Assembly (NCBI GenBank): GCA_018825335.1 | Contig: JAHJEW010000022.1 | Span: forward strand, 1-20,050 | Direction: 5' to 3' | Length of the DNA stretch: 20,050 nucleotides | DNA from: Patescibacteria group bacterium | GTDB lineage: Bacteria > Patescibacteriota > Gracilibacteria > UBA1369 | Part shown: positions 8,381 to 15,135 of the stretch, in pieces | How the letters are laid out: the number at the start of each line of letters is the position of its first letter | Position numbering within the stretch: the first letter of the stretch is position 1 | Notes under the pieces: generated by a model | Database searches by the model: none | What the model saw: only the letters and a program-made list of their open reading frames with translations | What the model was told of the DNA's origin: nothing | Position numbers and translations under genes: made by a program

Positions 8381-8418
8381 AAAATCGCGTACCACGCCTT
8401 GGCGGGGCTAGCGATTTT
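8381..8418. repeat. Strong inverted repeat (38-base hairpin) between ftsK and gltX
   Basis: AAAATCGC (8381-8388) pairs exactly with GCGATTTT (8411-8418). Inside, CCACGC (8392-8397) pairs with GCGGGG (8402-8407) with one mismatch around a CTTG loop. The two stems are separated by a symmetric 3x3 internal loop. On the plus strand the second arm ends in TTTTAG. It lies upstream of both promoters, where neither gene needs a terminator, so it may be part of a repeat element, a small RNA or a protein-binding site. Confidence 0.6.
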
Positions 8419-8430
8419 AGCCGACCCCCA

Positions 8431-8459
8431 TTGATGTCAAAGGCCCGCGGCTGTATCAT
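8431..8459 (+). promoter_or_regulatory. Candidate sigma70-type promoter for gltX
   Basis: TTGATG (8431-8436) and TATCAT (8454-8459) are 17 bases apart, and a TG dinucleotide directly precedes the -10. The predicted RNA start near 8466 leaves a leader of about 20 AT-rich bases without a Shine-Dalgarno sequence before the gltX ATG at 8486. Confidence 0.48.
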
Positions 8460-8485
8460 AATCCCCGCATAATCAAATAAAAATA

Positions 8486-10081
8486 ATGATTCGCACACGC
8501 TTTGCACCGTCCCCTACAGGATTTCTGCATGTCGGGGGGCTCAGAACCGCACTTTACAACTACCTCTTCGCCCAACACAGCAACGGAAAATTTCTGCTCC
8601 GCATTGAAGACACCGACCAAAAACGTCGCGTTGAAGGAGCGGAAGAAAGCTTATTAAATACACTAAAACTTGTCGGCCTTGATTACGACGAAGGCCCGTA
8701 TAAAGAAGGTCCCCACGCACCCTATATCCAGTCACAAAGAACCGATATCTACCGCAAATACGCGCAGGAACTTATTGAAAAAGAGGTGGCATACCCCTGC
8801 TTCTGCACAACCGAAAGACTGGAGGAAATGCGTAACAAACAGCAGGAATTAAAACAGGCGCCAATGTACGACCGCGCCTGCCTTAAACTTACCAAAGAAG
8901 AAATCGAAGCCAAAAAAGCGGCCAACGAGCCTTTCGTCATCAGACAGAAAATCCCCCGCGGCGAAAAACTGCGCCTTAATGACCTGATTCGCGGCATCGT
9001 CGTTTTTGAAACCTCCACACTGGACGACCAGGTGCTCATGAAATCCGACAATTTCCCGACCTATCACCTGGCCAACGTTGTGGACGACCATCTGATGGAA
9101 ATTTCCCATGTCATCCGCGGCGAGGAATGGCTGCCCTCCACTCCAAAACACATTATGTTATACAAAGCTTTGGGCTGGGAACCGCCACAGTTCGCCCACA
9201 TTCCCCTGCTGCTGAACAAAGATAAATCCAAACTTTCCAAACGCCAGGGCGACGTCAGCGTCGAATCTTATCTGGAAAAAGGATATCTTGTACCCGCGCT
9301 GATTAACTTTATCGCGCTTCTGGGCTGGCATCCGGGCAAAGGCGAGGAGCAGGAAATCTTCACAATGGAAGAGCTTGTTAACAAGTTCGATCTGGCACAG
9401 GTTCACAAAGCGGGCGCCATTTTTGATACCGATAAACTGGACTGGTTTAACTTCCAGTGGGGCAAAAAACTCCATTTTAAAGAGCTGGAAAAAATCGCAA
9501 AAGAGATAGACCCCGATGTAAAAATCGAAGAAAACCAGAGAAAAGAGCCCGTCCACACTTTTTCAAATGCCGATAACGAGCGGATGTTCAGCCAAAAACG
9601 GGGCGAAATACTGCTGGCAAAGTGCGAAAAACACCTTAAGCCACAGTGGACGGAAAAACCGGAAACCAAAGCCGTCCTTTTGAAAGCCATTGTAACTATA
9701 GAAGAAAAAATACTGAAAAACCCGTCAGAGGCGCAGGCTCATCTTGAATGTTTTTTCAATCCGAAAGACGCCGCCAAAGCCCTGATCCTCAACGAAAAAA
9801 TGAAAGTCGACGAAGCCGTGACTGCGACGGCGCTAAGTGAAGGGCTTAAAGCACTAAAAGACTTTGACGGCTGGGATAGTATAAACAAGCTGCAAACCCT
9901 TCTTTTAAACCTTGCAAAAGAGCTTAACCTTAAAAACGGCCAGCTTCTGTGGCCTCTGCGTGTCGCCCTGAGCGGCGAAGAGTTCTCCCCCGGCACCTTC
10001 GAAATGCTTTGGGCGCTGGGCAAAGACGAGTCGCTAAAGCGCATAAACAGATCTTTACAAAAAACGCCGCGGGAGGCATGA
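8486..10081 (+). CDS. gltX: Glutamate--tRNA ligase
   Basis: This class I aminoacyl-tRNA synthetase attaches glutamate to tRNA. It may also charge tRNA-Gln where GatCAB corrects the product, but no gatCAB is in the window. The 531-residue protein begins with RFAPSPTGFLHVGGLRTALYN, holding the HIGH signature as HVGG (15-18). KLSKR (249-253) is the KMSKS loop. RIEDTDQ (39-45) and the IRGEEWLPSTPKH stretch (210-222) are also typical. A zinc-type CFC (105-107) is followed by C132 at the E. coli spacing, but the next ligand position, His in E. coli, appears to be Lys134. The C-terminal anticodon-binding region ends with a normal GTFEMLWALGKDESLKRI stretch. The stop is TGA. A CxxC mini-protein gene starts 7 bases downstream, which suggests co-transcription. 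Confidence 0.97.
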   Translation: MIRTRFAPSPTGFLHVGGLRTALYNYLFAQHSNGKFLLRIEDTDQKRRVEGAEESLLNTLKLVGLDYDEGPYKEGPHAPYIQSQRTDIYRKYAQELIEKEVAYPCFCTTERLEEMRNKQQELKQAPMYDRACLKLTKEEIEAKKAANEPFVIRQKIPRGEKLRLNDLIRGIVVFETSTLDDQVLMKSDNFPTYHLANVVDDHLMEISHVIRGEEWLPSTPKHIMLYKALGWEPPQFAHIPLLLNKDKSKLSKRQGDVSVESYLEKGYLVPALINFIALLGWHPGKGEEQEIFTMEELVNKFDLAQVHKAGAIFDTDKLDWFNFQWGKKLHFKELEKIAKEIDPDVKIEENQRKEPVHTFSNADNERMFSQKRGEILLAKCEKHLKPQWTEKPETKAVLLKAIVTIEEKILKNPSEAQAHLECFFNPKDAAKALILNEKMKVDEAVTATALSEGLKALKDFDGWDSINKLQTLLLNLAKELNLKNGQLLWPLRVALSGEEFSPGTFEMLWALGKDESLKRINRSLQKTPREA

Positions 10082-10088
10082 TTAGGCC

Positions 10089-10394
10089 ATGACATTCGAA
10101 GAAATCAAAGACATCGTCAGGCGGCTGCTCAAAGACCTTAAGTGCGCCCACTGTAACCGCCGCTATGAAAACGAGGGCATCAGATTCCTGGCCGCGTACT
10201 GCTGTGAGGCCGTTTTCCATTTTTTCTGCGTACATTGCGCTTATCAGGTAATAGTACAGGTACAGATGATCGATGGAGAGGAAGGCGAAGAGGGCAAAAC
10301 GATGACCATAACCCAAAATGATGTACTCGACATTCATAATTTCCTGAACCAATTTAACGGAGATTTTGAAAAACTCTTTTCCCATAAAACATGA
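10089..10394 (+). CDS. Small putative zinc-ribbon protein, unknown function
   Basis: The 101-residue product is not one I recognise. Its N-terminal helix (MTFEEIKDIVRRLLKDL) leads into CAHC (19-22) and, after 24 residues, CVHC (47-50). That is the spacing of a four-cysteine zinc ribbon. Two further cysteines sit at 38-39. A short acidic, glycine-containing loop (DGEEGEEGK, 62-70) and a C-terminal helix follow. There is no signal peptide or membrane segment, so the protein should be cytoplasmic. The gene starts 7 bases after gltX. Its TGA overlaps the ATG of the lipoprotein gene in an ATGA junction, which implies translational coupling. Zinc binding is inferred from the cysteines. Binding to RNA, DNA or another protein are all open possibilities. 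Confidence 0.78.
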   Translation: MTFEEIKDIVRRLLKDLKCAHCNRRYENEGIRFLAAYCCEAVFHFFCVHCAYQVIVQVQMIDGEEGEEGKTMTITQNDVLDIHNFLNQFNGDFEKLFSHKT

Positions 10395-10615
10395 AAAAAA
10401 CACTAATAATCCCGTTCACCCTTTTATCGATTCTGATTATCGGAGGATGCCAGCAGGTGCAAAAACTGCAGGACGATGCCACAAATACCATAGATAGCAC
10501 CGTGAAAAAAGTTGAAGACATAAAAAGTCAGGCCATGGAAACAAAAGCGGCCGTGGAAGAGAAAATAAACCAGGCCCAGGACGCCGCAGACGCAATCAAG
10601 AAACTGACAGAGTGA
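10391..10615 (+). CDS. Very small lipoprotein with a single amphipathic helix
   Basis: The 74-residue product opens with a lipoprotein signal peptide: two lysines, a hydrophobic core (TLIIPFTLLSILII) and a lipobox ending GGC, with the modified cysteine at residue 20. The mature part is only about 55 residues. It is almost entirely charged and alanine-rich with spaced hydrophobic positions (KVEDIKSQAMETKAAVEEK), as expected for one long helix or coiled coil. In size and layout it resembles Lpp-like murein lipoproteins, but there is no sequence signature for that family and no C-terminal YRK. It should be anchored on the outer face of the cytoplasmic membrane. It overlaps the CxxC gene upstream by ATGA, so the two are probably made together. 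Confidence 0.8.
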   Translation: MKKTLIIPFTLLSILIIGGCQQVQKLQDDATNTIDSTVKKVEDIKSQAMETKAAVEEKINQAQDAADAIKKLTE

Positions 10616-10633
10616 TCCCGCGCCGGCTGTAGC

Positions 10634-10656
10634 GAAGTTTGCAAAGCAAACACTTC
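10634..10656 (+). terminator. Hairpin after the mini-lipoprotein gene
   Basis: GTTTGC (10637-10642) pairs exactly with GCAAAC (10646-10651) around an AAA loop. GAA (10634-10636) and TTC (10654-10656) extend the stem past a two-base bulge. There is no T-tract, so termination is uncertain; an attenuating or RNA-stabilising role is possible. It stands between the lipoprotein gene and the PHP gene. Confidence 0.4.
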
Positions 10657-10669
10657 TCACCCCTATAAC

Positions 10670-10675
10670 AAGGAG
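10670..10675 (+). promoter_or_regulatory. Strong Shine-Dalgarno site for the PHP-domain gene
   Basis: AAGGAG lies 8 bases before the ATG at 10684. It is the only clear Shine-Dalgarno sequence before a gene in this window, and it fixes the start of the PHP gene. Nearly all other starts are preceded by plain A/T-rich sequence. Confidence 0.8.
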
Positions 10676-10683
10676 TCTCTTTA

Positions 10684-11376
10684 ATGCCGAAACTCAAAGC
10701 ACAACTTCACATTCACACCAGACAGGATCCGGTAGACAACATTCGCCACACCGAGAGACAAAAAATCGATTACGCGGCAAAAAACGGCTATGACGTAATG
10801 GCCATTACATGCCATAACGTAATGATTTTTAACGATGACCTGAAAAAATACGCGGAGAAAAAAAGGATTCTGCTGATTCCGGGCATAGAAATAGGCATCA
10901 ACCGCAAGCATGTTCTGATCCTGAACGCGGGAGTGGAAGCCCAGAACATAAAAAGTTTCGCCGATCTGCGGAAATACAAAGAAAAAAATCCAAAGTGTAT
11001 GATTATCGCCGTACACCCGTATTTTCCCGGATGGGTCAGCCTTCACAAAAGATTTGATGAAAATATCGACCTTTTCGACGCCGTTGAATATTCCTGGTTC
11101 CACAGCAAAAGAATTAACCGGTACAATAAAAAAGCAATTGCAGCGGCCGAAAAACACAATCTGCCCATATTGGCCACAAGCGACAATCACCTGCTAAGAT
11201 ATTTCAACAACACCTATAGTTTCATCGAGGCGGACAAAAACATCGATTCGATTTTTCGCGCGATTAAAGAGAAAAAAGTAACATTTGTAAGCCACGATCT
11301 GACACCGTGGAAAATGGTCTGCATCGTTACCGAAATGTGGGTCCGCCAGCTGGTTAAAAGATTCACACTTAGTTAG
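10684..11376 (+). CDS. PHP-domain metal-dependent phosphoesterase-like protein
   Basis: The 230-residue protein fits the PHP superfamily of metal-dependent phosphoesterases, relatives of the DNA polymerase III PHP domain and histidinol phosphatase. Likely metal ligands are H9 and H11 (LHIHT), H44 (ITCHN, in place of the usual TDH), E69 (PGIEI), H76 (RKHVLIL), H111 (AVHPYFPG) and D167 with H169 (TSDNHL). The order and spacing match a complete single-domain PHP protein, and no other domain is present. The substrate cannot be assigned: nucleotide, RNA-end or sugar phosphates are all known in the superfamily. It has no signal peptide, so it acts in the cytoplasm. It has its own strong Shine-Dalgarno site upstream and an intrinsic terminator downstream, so it may be a separate transcription unit. 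Confidence 0.85.
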   Translation: MPKLKAQLHIHTRQDPVDNIRHTERQKIDYAAKNGYDVMAITCHNVMIFNDDLKKYAEKKRILLIPGIEIGINRKHVLILNAGVEAQNIKSFADLRKYKEKNPKCMIIAVHPYFPGWVSLHKRFDENIDLFDAVEYSWFHSKRINRYNKKAIAAAEKHNLPILATSDNHLLRYFNNTYSFIEADKNIDSIFRAIKEKKVTFVSHDLTPWKMVCIVTEMWVRQLVKRFTLS

Positions 11377-11404
11377 AAAAAAGCCAAATATTATTTTTCG
11401 CAGT

Positions 11405-11432
11405 CCGGCTATGGAAAATATCCGGCTTTTTT
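11405..11432 (+). terminator. Intrinsic terminator after the PHP gene
   Basis: CCGG (11405-11408) and CCGG (11422-11425) pair, and the stem continues inward with TAT/ATA past one mismatch. A C and six T follow (11426-11432). An alternative long-range pairing also exists between AAAAAAGCC near 11378 and GGCTTTTTT at 11424-11432. The hairpin plus T-tract fits a rho-independent terminator. It ends 14 bases before pta. Confidence 0.7.
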
Positions 11433-11446
11433 AGTATTATGATGAT

Positions 11447-12454
11447 ATGGATTTTATAGCCAGAGTAAAAGAAAAAGCGCGTGAACTGAACAAAAGCATT
11501 GTTTTTCCCGAATCATTGGAAGACAGAACTCTTTTGGCGGTCAAAATAATAACCGATGAAGAAACAGCCCATCCGATCTTATTGGGAGATGAAAAAGAAA
11601 TAAAAGCACATGCAGTAAAAGCCGGCGCGGATATAGACTGGAACAAAGTCACAATTATAAACATGGAAGATCCGGACAGAACCGGCCGCTACGCCAAAGC
11701 CCTTTTCGAGATACGCAAAGATAAAGGATTATCCCGGGAGGCGGCCCGCGAACTACTGAAAGACCCCAACTATTTCGGCACAATGATGGTGCAGCTCAGC
11801 GAGGCTGACGGGATGATATCGGGGGCCGCCTCCCCTTCCGGCGCGGTCTTTAAGCCCGCGCTCCAGATAATCAAAACCAAAGTGAAATTCCACAAAGTAT
11901 CCGGTGTTTTCTTTATGGTAATGGAAAACCGGCTCATTCTGTTCGCCGATTGCGCCATAATACCCGATCCAAACAGCCACGATCTGGCAGACATTGCCAT
12001 AGACACCGCCCTGACCGCAAAGCGTTTCGGACTTGAACCGAAAGTAGCCATGCTGGCTTTCAGCACCAATTCGGACAACAACTATCCGGATATTCAGAAA
12101 ATCAAAGAGGCAATAAAACTGGCCAGAAACAAAAACCCGGAACTTCTTATAGAAGGCGAAATGCAGGTGGACGCGGCGCTTGTTCCAAAAGTGGCAAAGC
12201 GCAAATTTCCCGAATCCCGCATAGCCGGCACGGCCAATGTACTGATTTTCCCAAATCTCATGGCCGGCAACATAGCATACAAACTCGTGGAAAGACTTGC
12301 CGGAGCAAAAGCCATCGGCCCGATTTTACAGGGACTGAAAAAGCCGGTAAACGACCTGTCCCGGGGCTGTGAAGCGCGGGACATAGCCAACATTGCCGCC
12401 ATTACCGCCTGCGAGGCGCAGGACATACAATACGGCGACTTAAGTTTTGATTAA
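11447..12454 (+). CDS. pta: Phosphate acetyltransferase
   Basis: Pta converts acetyl-CoA and phosphate to acetyl phosphate and CoA, the first half of the acetate/ATP pathway. The 335-residue product is the short catalytic form without the N-terminal DRTGG regulatory domain of E. coli Pta. Family blocks are IVFPESLEDRTLLA near the start, YFGTMMVQLSEADGMISGA (109-127), KPALQIIKTK, ADCAIIPDP, the AMLAFSTNSD loop, GEMQVDAALVP, ANVLIFPNLMAGNIAYKL, and the closing GPILQGLKKPVNDLSRGC followed by DIANIAAITACEAQ. These support Pta over phosphate butyryltransferase. ackA follows after 18 bases on the same strand, making a normal operon. The gene begins only 14 bases after a terminator and has no Shine-Dalgarno sequence. 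TATTAT at 11435-11440 could be a -10 for a nearly leaderless message, but no convincing -35 was found. Confidence 0.95.
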   Translation: MDFIARVKEKARELNKSIVFPESLEDRTLLAVKIITDEETAHPILLGDEKEIKAHAVKAGADIDWNKVTIINMEDPDRTGRYAKALFEIRKDKGLSREAARELLKDPNYFGTMMVQLSEADGMISGAASPSGAVFKPALQIIKTKVKFHKVSGVFFMVMENRLILFADCAIIPDPNSHDLADIAIDTALTAKRFGLEPKVAMLAFSTNSDNNYPDIQKIKEAIKLARNKNPELLIEGEMQVDAALVPKVAKRKFPESRIAGTANVLIFPNLMAGNIAYKLVERLAGAKAIGPILQGLKKPVNDLSRGCEARDIANIAAITACEAQDIQYGDLSFD

Positions 12455-12472
12455 TCCGTTTTGAACAACCCA

Positions 12473-13591
12473 ATGAAAATTCTTGTAATAAATGCCGGCT
12501 CGTCATCGCTGAAATATGAACTTTTTGACGGCTCGCTAAAATCCCTCGCCGAAGGAAATATCCAAAGAATCGGGCAAAAAGGACAAACAAAGAACCACTA
12601 CGCGTCGGTAAAACAGTCGCTCGCCGCCCTGCTCGGCCAAAAAATCATCAAATCAGCGGACGAAATAAGCCTGGTCGGCCACCGCGTCGTCCACGGAGGG
12701 GAAAAATACCAGAAACCCGTCCCCATAACAGCCGCCGTCCAAAAAGAAATAACGCGCCTCTGCAAACTGGCGCCGCTTCACAATCCCCCAAACCTGGAAG
12801 GCATAAAAGCATGCGCGAAACTACTGCCAAAAGCAAAGCAAATAGCCGTTTTCGACACCGCATTCCATCAATCCCTGCCTTCAAAAGCATATATATACGC
12901 ACTCCCATACGCCCTGTACCAAAAAAACCGCATCCGCCGCTATGGATTTCACGGAACAAGCCATTCATATGTGGCCAAAGAAACAATAAAACTGCTAAAG
13001 AAAAAGCGGTCAAAACTGGTAACCTGCCATCTTGGCAACGGATGCAGCATTACGGCCGTATTAAACGGTAAATCAATCGACACCAGCATGGGCTTCACAC
13101 CGCTGGAAGGAATCCCCATGGGCACGCGCTGCGGCAGCATAGACCCGGCAATACCGCTTAAACTGGCCGAGAAAATGACCACGGAGCAAATCGACCGCCT
13201 GCTCAATTTTGAGTCGGGATTCAAAGGCGTTTCCGGCGTGGGAAGCGACATGCGCGACATTCTGAAAACTCGCAAAACAAATAAAAGATCGCAGTTGGCA
13301 ATAGACATCTTCACATACCGCGCCGCACAGCAGATAGCCGCATACTCCGCGAGCCTCGGCGGACTGGACGCCATAACCTTTACGGGCGGGATCGGAGAAA
13401 ATTCCGGCTATATCCGCAAGGAAATATGCAATTATCTTGAACATTTCGGCATAAAACTTGATTCCGGAAAGAACAACGCCAACGCTATCACCGTAAGCGC
13501 CAAAACAAGCAAAATCAAAGTCTTCGCCATCCCGACGGACGAAGAAAAAGAAATCGCCCGCCAGATTCTGCCCTTTGCGCCGCATCGCTAA
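12473..13591 (+). CDS. ackA: Acetate kinase
   Basis: AckA transfers phosphate from acetyl phosphate to ADP, giving acetate and ATP. With Pta this is substrate-level ATP synthesis for a fermenting cell. The 372-residue protein has the full acetokinase signature set: VINAGSSSLKYELF at the N-terminus, GHRVVHGGEKY, LAPLHNPPNLEGI, FDTAFHQSLP, YGFHGTSHSYV, CHLGNGCSI, DTSMGFTPLEGIPMGTRCG, GVGSDMRDI and FTGGIGENSGYIR. I placed the start at the ATG at 12473. An in-frame TTG at 12461 would add only four residues before the conserved MKILVINAGSSS opening. The product is slightly shorter than the usual 395-400 residues because of small deletions between motifs. The stop is TAA, and 83 bases separate it from the next start, which has its own promoter. 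Confidence 0.97.
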   Translation: MKILVINAGSSSLKYELFDGSLKSLAEGNIQRIGQKGQTKNHYASVKQSLAALLGQKIIKSADEISLVGHRVVHGGEKYQKPVPITAAVQKEITRLCKLAPLHNPPNLEGIKACAKLLPKAKQIAVFDTAFHQSLPSKAYIYALPYALYQKNRIRRYGFHGTSHSYVAKETIKLLKKKRSKLVTCHLGNGCSITAVLNGKSIDTSMGFTPLEGIPMGTRCGSIDPAIPLKLAEKMTTEQIDRLLNFESGFKGVSGVGSDMRDILKTRKTNKRSQLAIDIFTYRAAQQIAAYSASLGGLDAITFTGGIGENSGYIRKEICNYLEHFGIKLDSGKNNANAITVSAKTSKIKVFAIPTDEEKEIARQILPFAPHR

Positions 13592-13617
13592 ACTTATAAA
13601 ACGCAATAAACTTACAC

Positions 13618-13646
13618 TTGCGTCAAACGCCTTTTCCGCATAGAAT
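13618..13646 (+). promoter_or_regulatory. Candidate promoter for the glycosyltransferase gene
   Basis: TTGCGT (13618-13623) and TAGAAT (13641-13646) are 17 bases apart. The -10 matches 5/6 and the -35 matches only its first three bases. The expected RNA start near 13653 lies upstream of the ATG at 13675 and downstream of an in-frame TTG at 13618, so the site favours the ATG. Confidence 0.42.
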
Positions 13647-13674
13647 AATCCCTGCCAATTCACAAAGAAAACTC

Positions 13675-15135
13675 ATGTTTCACTTTCAACAAACCGGCGC
13701 GTACAGACAAATAATTTCGGCGCTCGGACAAATACTCAAAGACTTCCCCGAAGACGGCAATCCCCTGCTTAAACGGAAAATCGAGGAAGAGGCATACAAT
13801 ATAACCGACAACCTTGCCAAGGGGCTGAGCAACCTGGAAAAAAGCGATAAAAACGAGCAAATGCAAAAATCCATCGACGGTATCGCGGGAATTATTGCCC
13901 TTACCGATCTGGCCGGACAAAACGAATCAAAGATAAATCCCGTTAAAAGAGAACTTGTGGATAAGCTGCGCGTGCTGCAGTCCGACCTGCAAAACTTCAA
14001 AAGCAGACAGAAAAAAATCCTTATACTTTCCGCGCACATGGGCCAGGGCCACATGACAGCCGCCAAAGCCGTATCGGAAGCGCTTAGGCACAATTACGGC
14101 TACGATTACAGCGTGGAAATAGTGGATTTCATGGAGCTTTTAAACTCGCTGGTCAACCTTGTTACCAAAACATACTATGAAAACTCGGTTAAATTCGTAC
14201 CGAGCATGTACAAAATTGTTTACGACAGTTCCAACAAAAACGTTAAAATAGTGAAGCTTCTGAATCAGGTTAACTACCCTTTCGTCCTTTCCAAGATCAA
14301 GAAATTTTTCGATGAAAAACAGCCCGATCTGCTGATTTCCACCTTCCCGTTCTGGAATTACCTAGCATCGGAAATCTGGAAAAAACACACCCGTGACGCC
14401 AAATTCATAAGCATCATCACCGATTCGATCACAGTCCACAACAGCTGGGTTTTGGCCGATACTGATTATCACATCGTAGCAAACGAAGACACAAGGCAAT
14501 CGCTTTTGGACATGGGCACTCCGCCGGAAAAGATCAAGACGCTTGGATTTCCGGTTAAACTGGACTTTCTGGAAGAAACAGCTCGCGGGGAGTTTTTAAA
14601 AAAGTTAAATCTAAACCCAAAGCTGCAAACAATTCTGTTCCTGCCAACGTCGCAGGGACAAAAAAAGAATCAGAAAATTGTGAAAGACATTTTGGCCGCG
14701 GGTGGAGCCGCCGGCGACAGAATTAACCTGATCATCATTACGGGAAGAGATTCAAAGAACAAACCTAAACTGGAGAAAATCGCAGCCGGCTGCAACAATG
14801 TAAAAGTAATCGGTTGGACCGACCAGATGCCCGACTTTATTAAAACAGCCGACATTGTTGTAACCAAAGCCGGCGGCGCCACCGTCATGGAATGCATCGC
14901 CGCAGGCAAGCCGATGGTTATAACATCCATTATACCCGGCCAGGAAGAGGGCAACGCAGAGCTCATCAGACGCTACAGACTGGGCATCATTTCCTCCGAC
15001 AAAGACAACATCGCGGACCACATCGACTACATCAGGAAAAATTATAAAAGCTTCCAGCGCAGTATCAACAAACTTTCAAATCCAAAGTCCGCCCTGCAAA
15101 TAGCGGATTTCATCAACGACCTGCTGCAAAATTAA
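13675..15135 (+). CDS. Glycolipid-type glycosyltransferase (MGDG synthase/UgtP-like) with an N-terminal helical-bundle domain
   Basis: The 486-residue protein has two parts. Residues 113-486 form a GT-B glycosyltransferase of the MGDG-synthase/GT28 kind. The N-terminal half has ILILSAHMGQGHMTAAKAV (115-133), with the GxGH loop typical of enzymes that glycosylate diacylglycerol. The C-terminal half has the donor-binding stretch VVTKAGGATVMECIAAGKPMV (395-415) and PGQEEGNAE (421-429). Related enzymes move glucose or galactose from a UDP-sugar to diacylglycerol at the inner membrane face; the substrate here is inferred. Residues 1-112 are all helical and resemble the S23/four-helix-bundle family, with FP-x6-L-x3-I-x3-A-x2-I-x2-NLAKG at 24-50. 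The ATG at 13675 was preferred to an in-frame TTG at 13618 that overlaps a promoter. GalE in this window could supply UDP-galactose. Its TAA shares bases with the stop of the convergent gene. Confidence 0.85.
   Translation: MFHFQQTGAYRQIISALGQILKDFPEDGNPLLKRKIEEEAYNITDNLAKGLSNLEKSDKNEQMQKSIDGIAGIIALTDLAGQNESKINPVKRELVDKLRVLQSDLQNFKSRQKKILILSAHMGQGHMTAAKAVSEALRHNYGYDYSVEIVDFMELLNSLVNLVTKTYYENSVKFVPSMYKIVYDSSNKNVKIVKLLNQVNYPFVLSKIKKFFDEKQPDLLISTFPFWNYLASEIWKKHTRDAKFISIITDSITVHNSWVLADTDYHIVANEDTRQSLLDMGTPPEKIKTLGFPVKLDFLEETARGEFLKKLNLNPKLQTILFLPTSQGQKKNQKIVKDILAAGGAAGDRINLIIITGRDSKNKPKLEKIAAGCNNVKVIGWTDQMPDFIKTADIVVTKAGGATVMECIAAGKPMVITSIIPGQEEGNAELIRRYRLGIISSDKDNIADHIDYIRKNYKSFQRSINKLSNPKSALQIADFINDLLQN

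Noticed and set aside
8247..8507. An in-frame N-terminal extension of FtsK of up to 87 residues
   Set aside because: It would pass through the GC-rich repeats and hairpin, overlap the gltX start, and skip the candidate ftsK promoter. The predicted residues are low complexity and unlike FtsK N-termini.
10639..10669. TTGCAA and TATAAC before the PHP gene as a promoter
   Set aside because: The spacing is 19 bases and the -35 lies in the hairpin stem, so the match is too weak to list as a feature.
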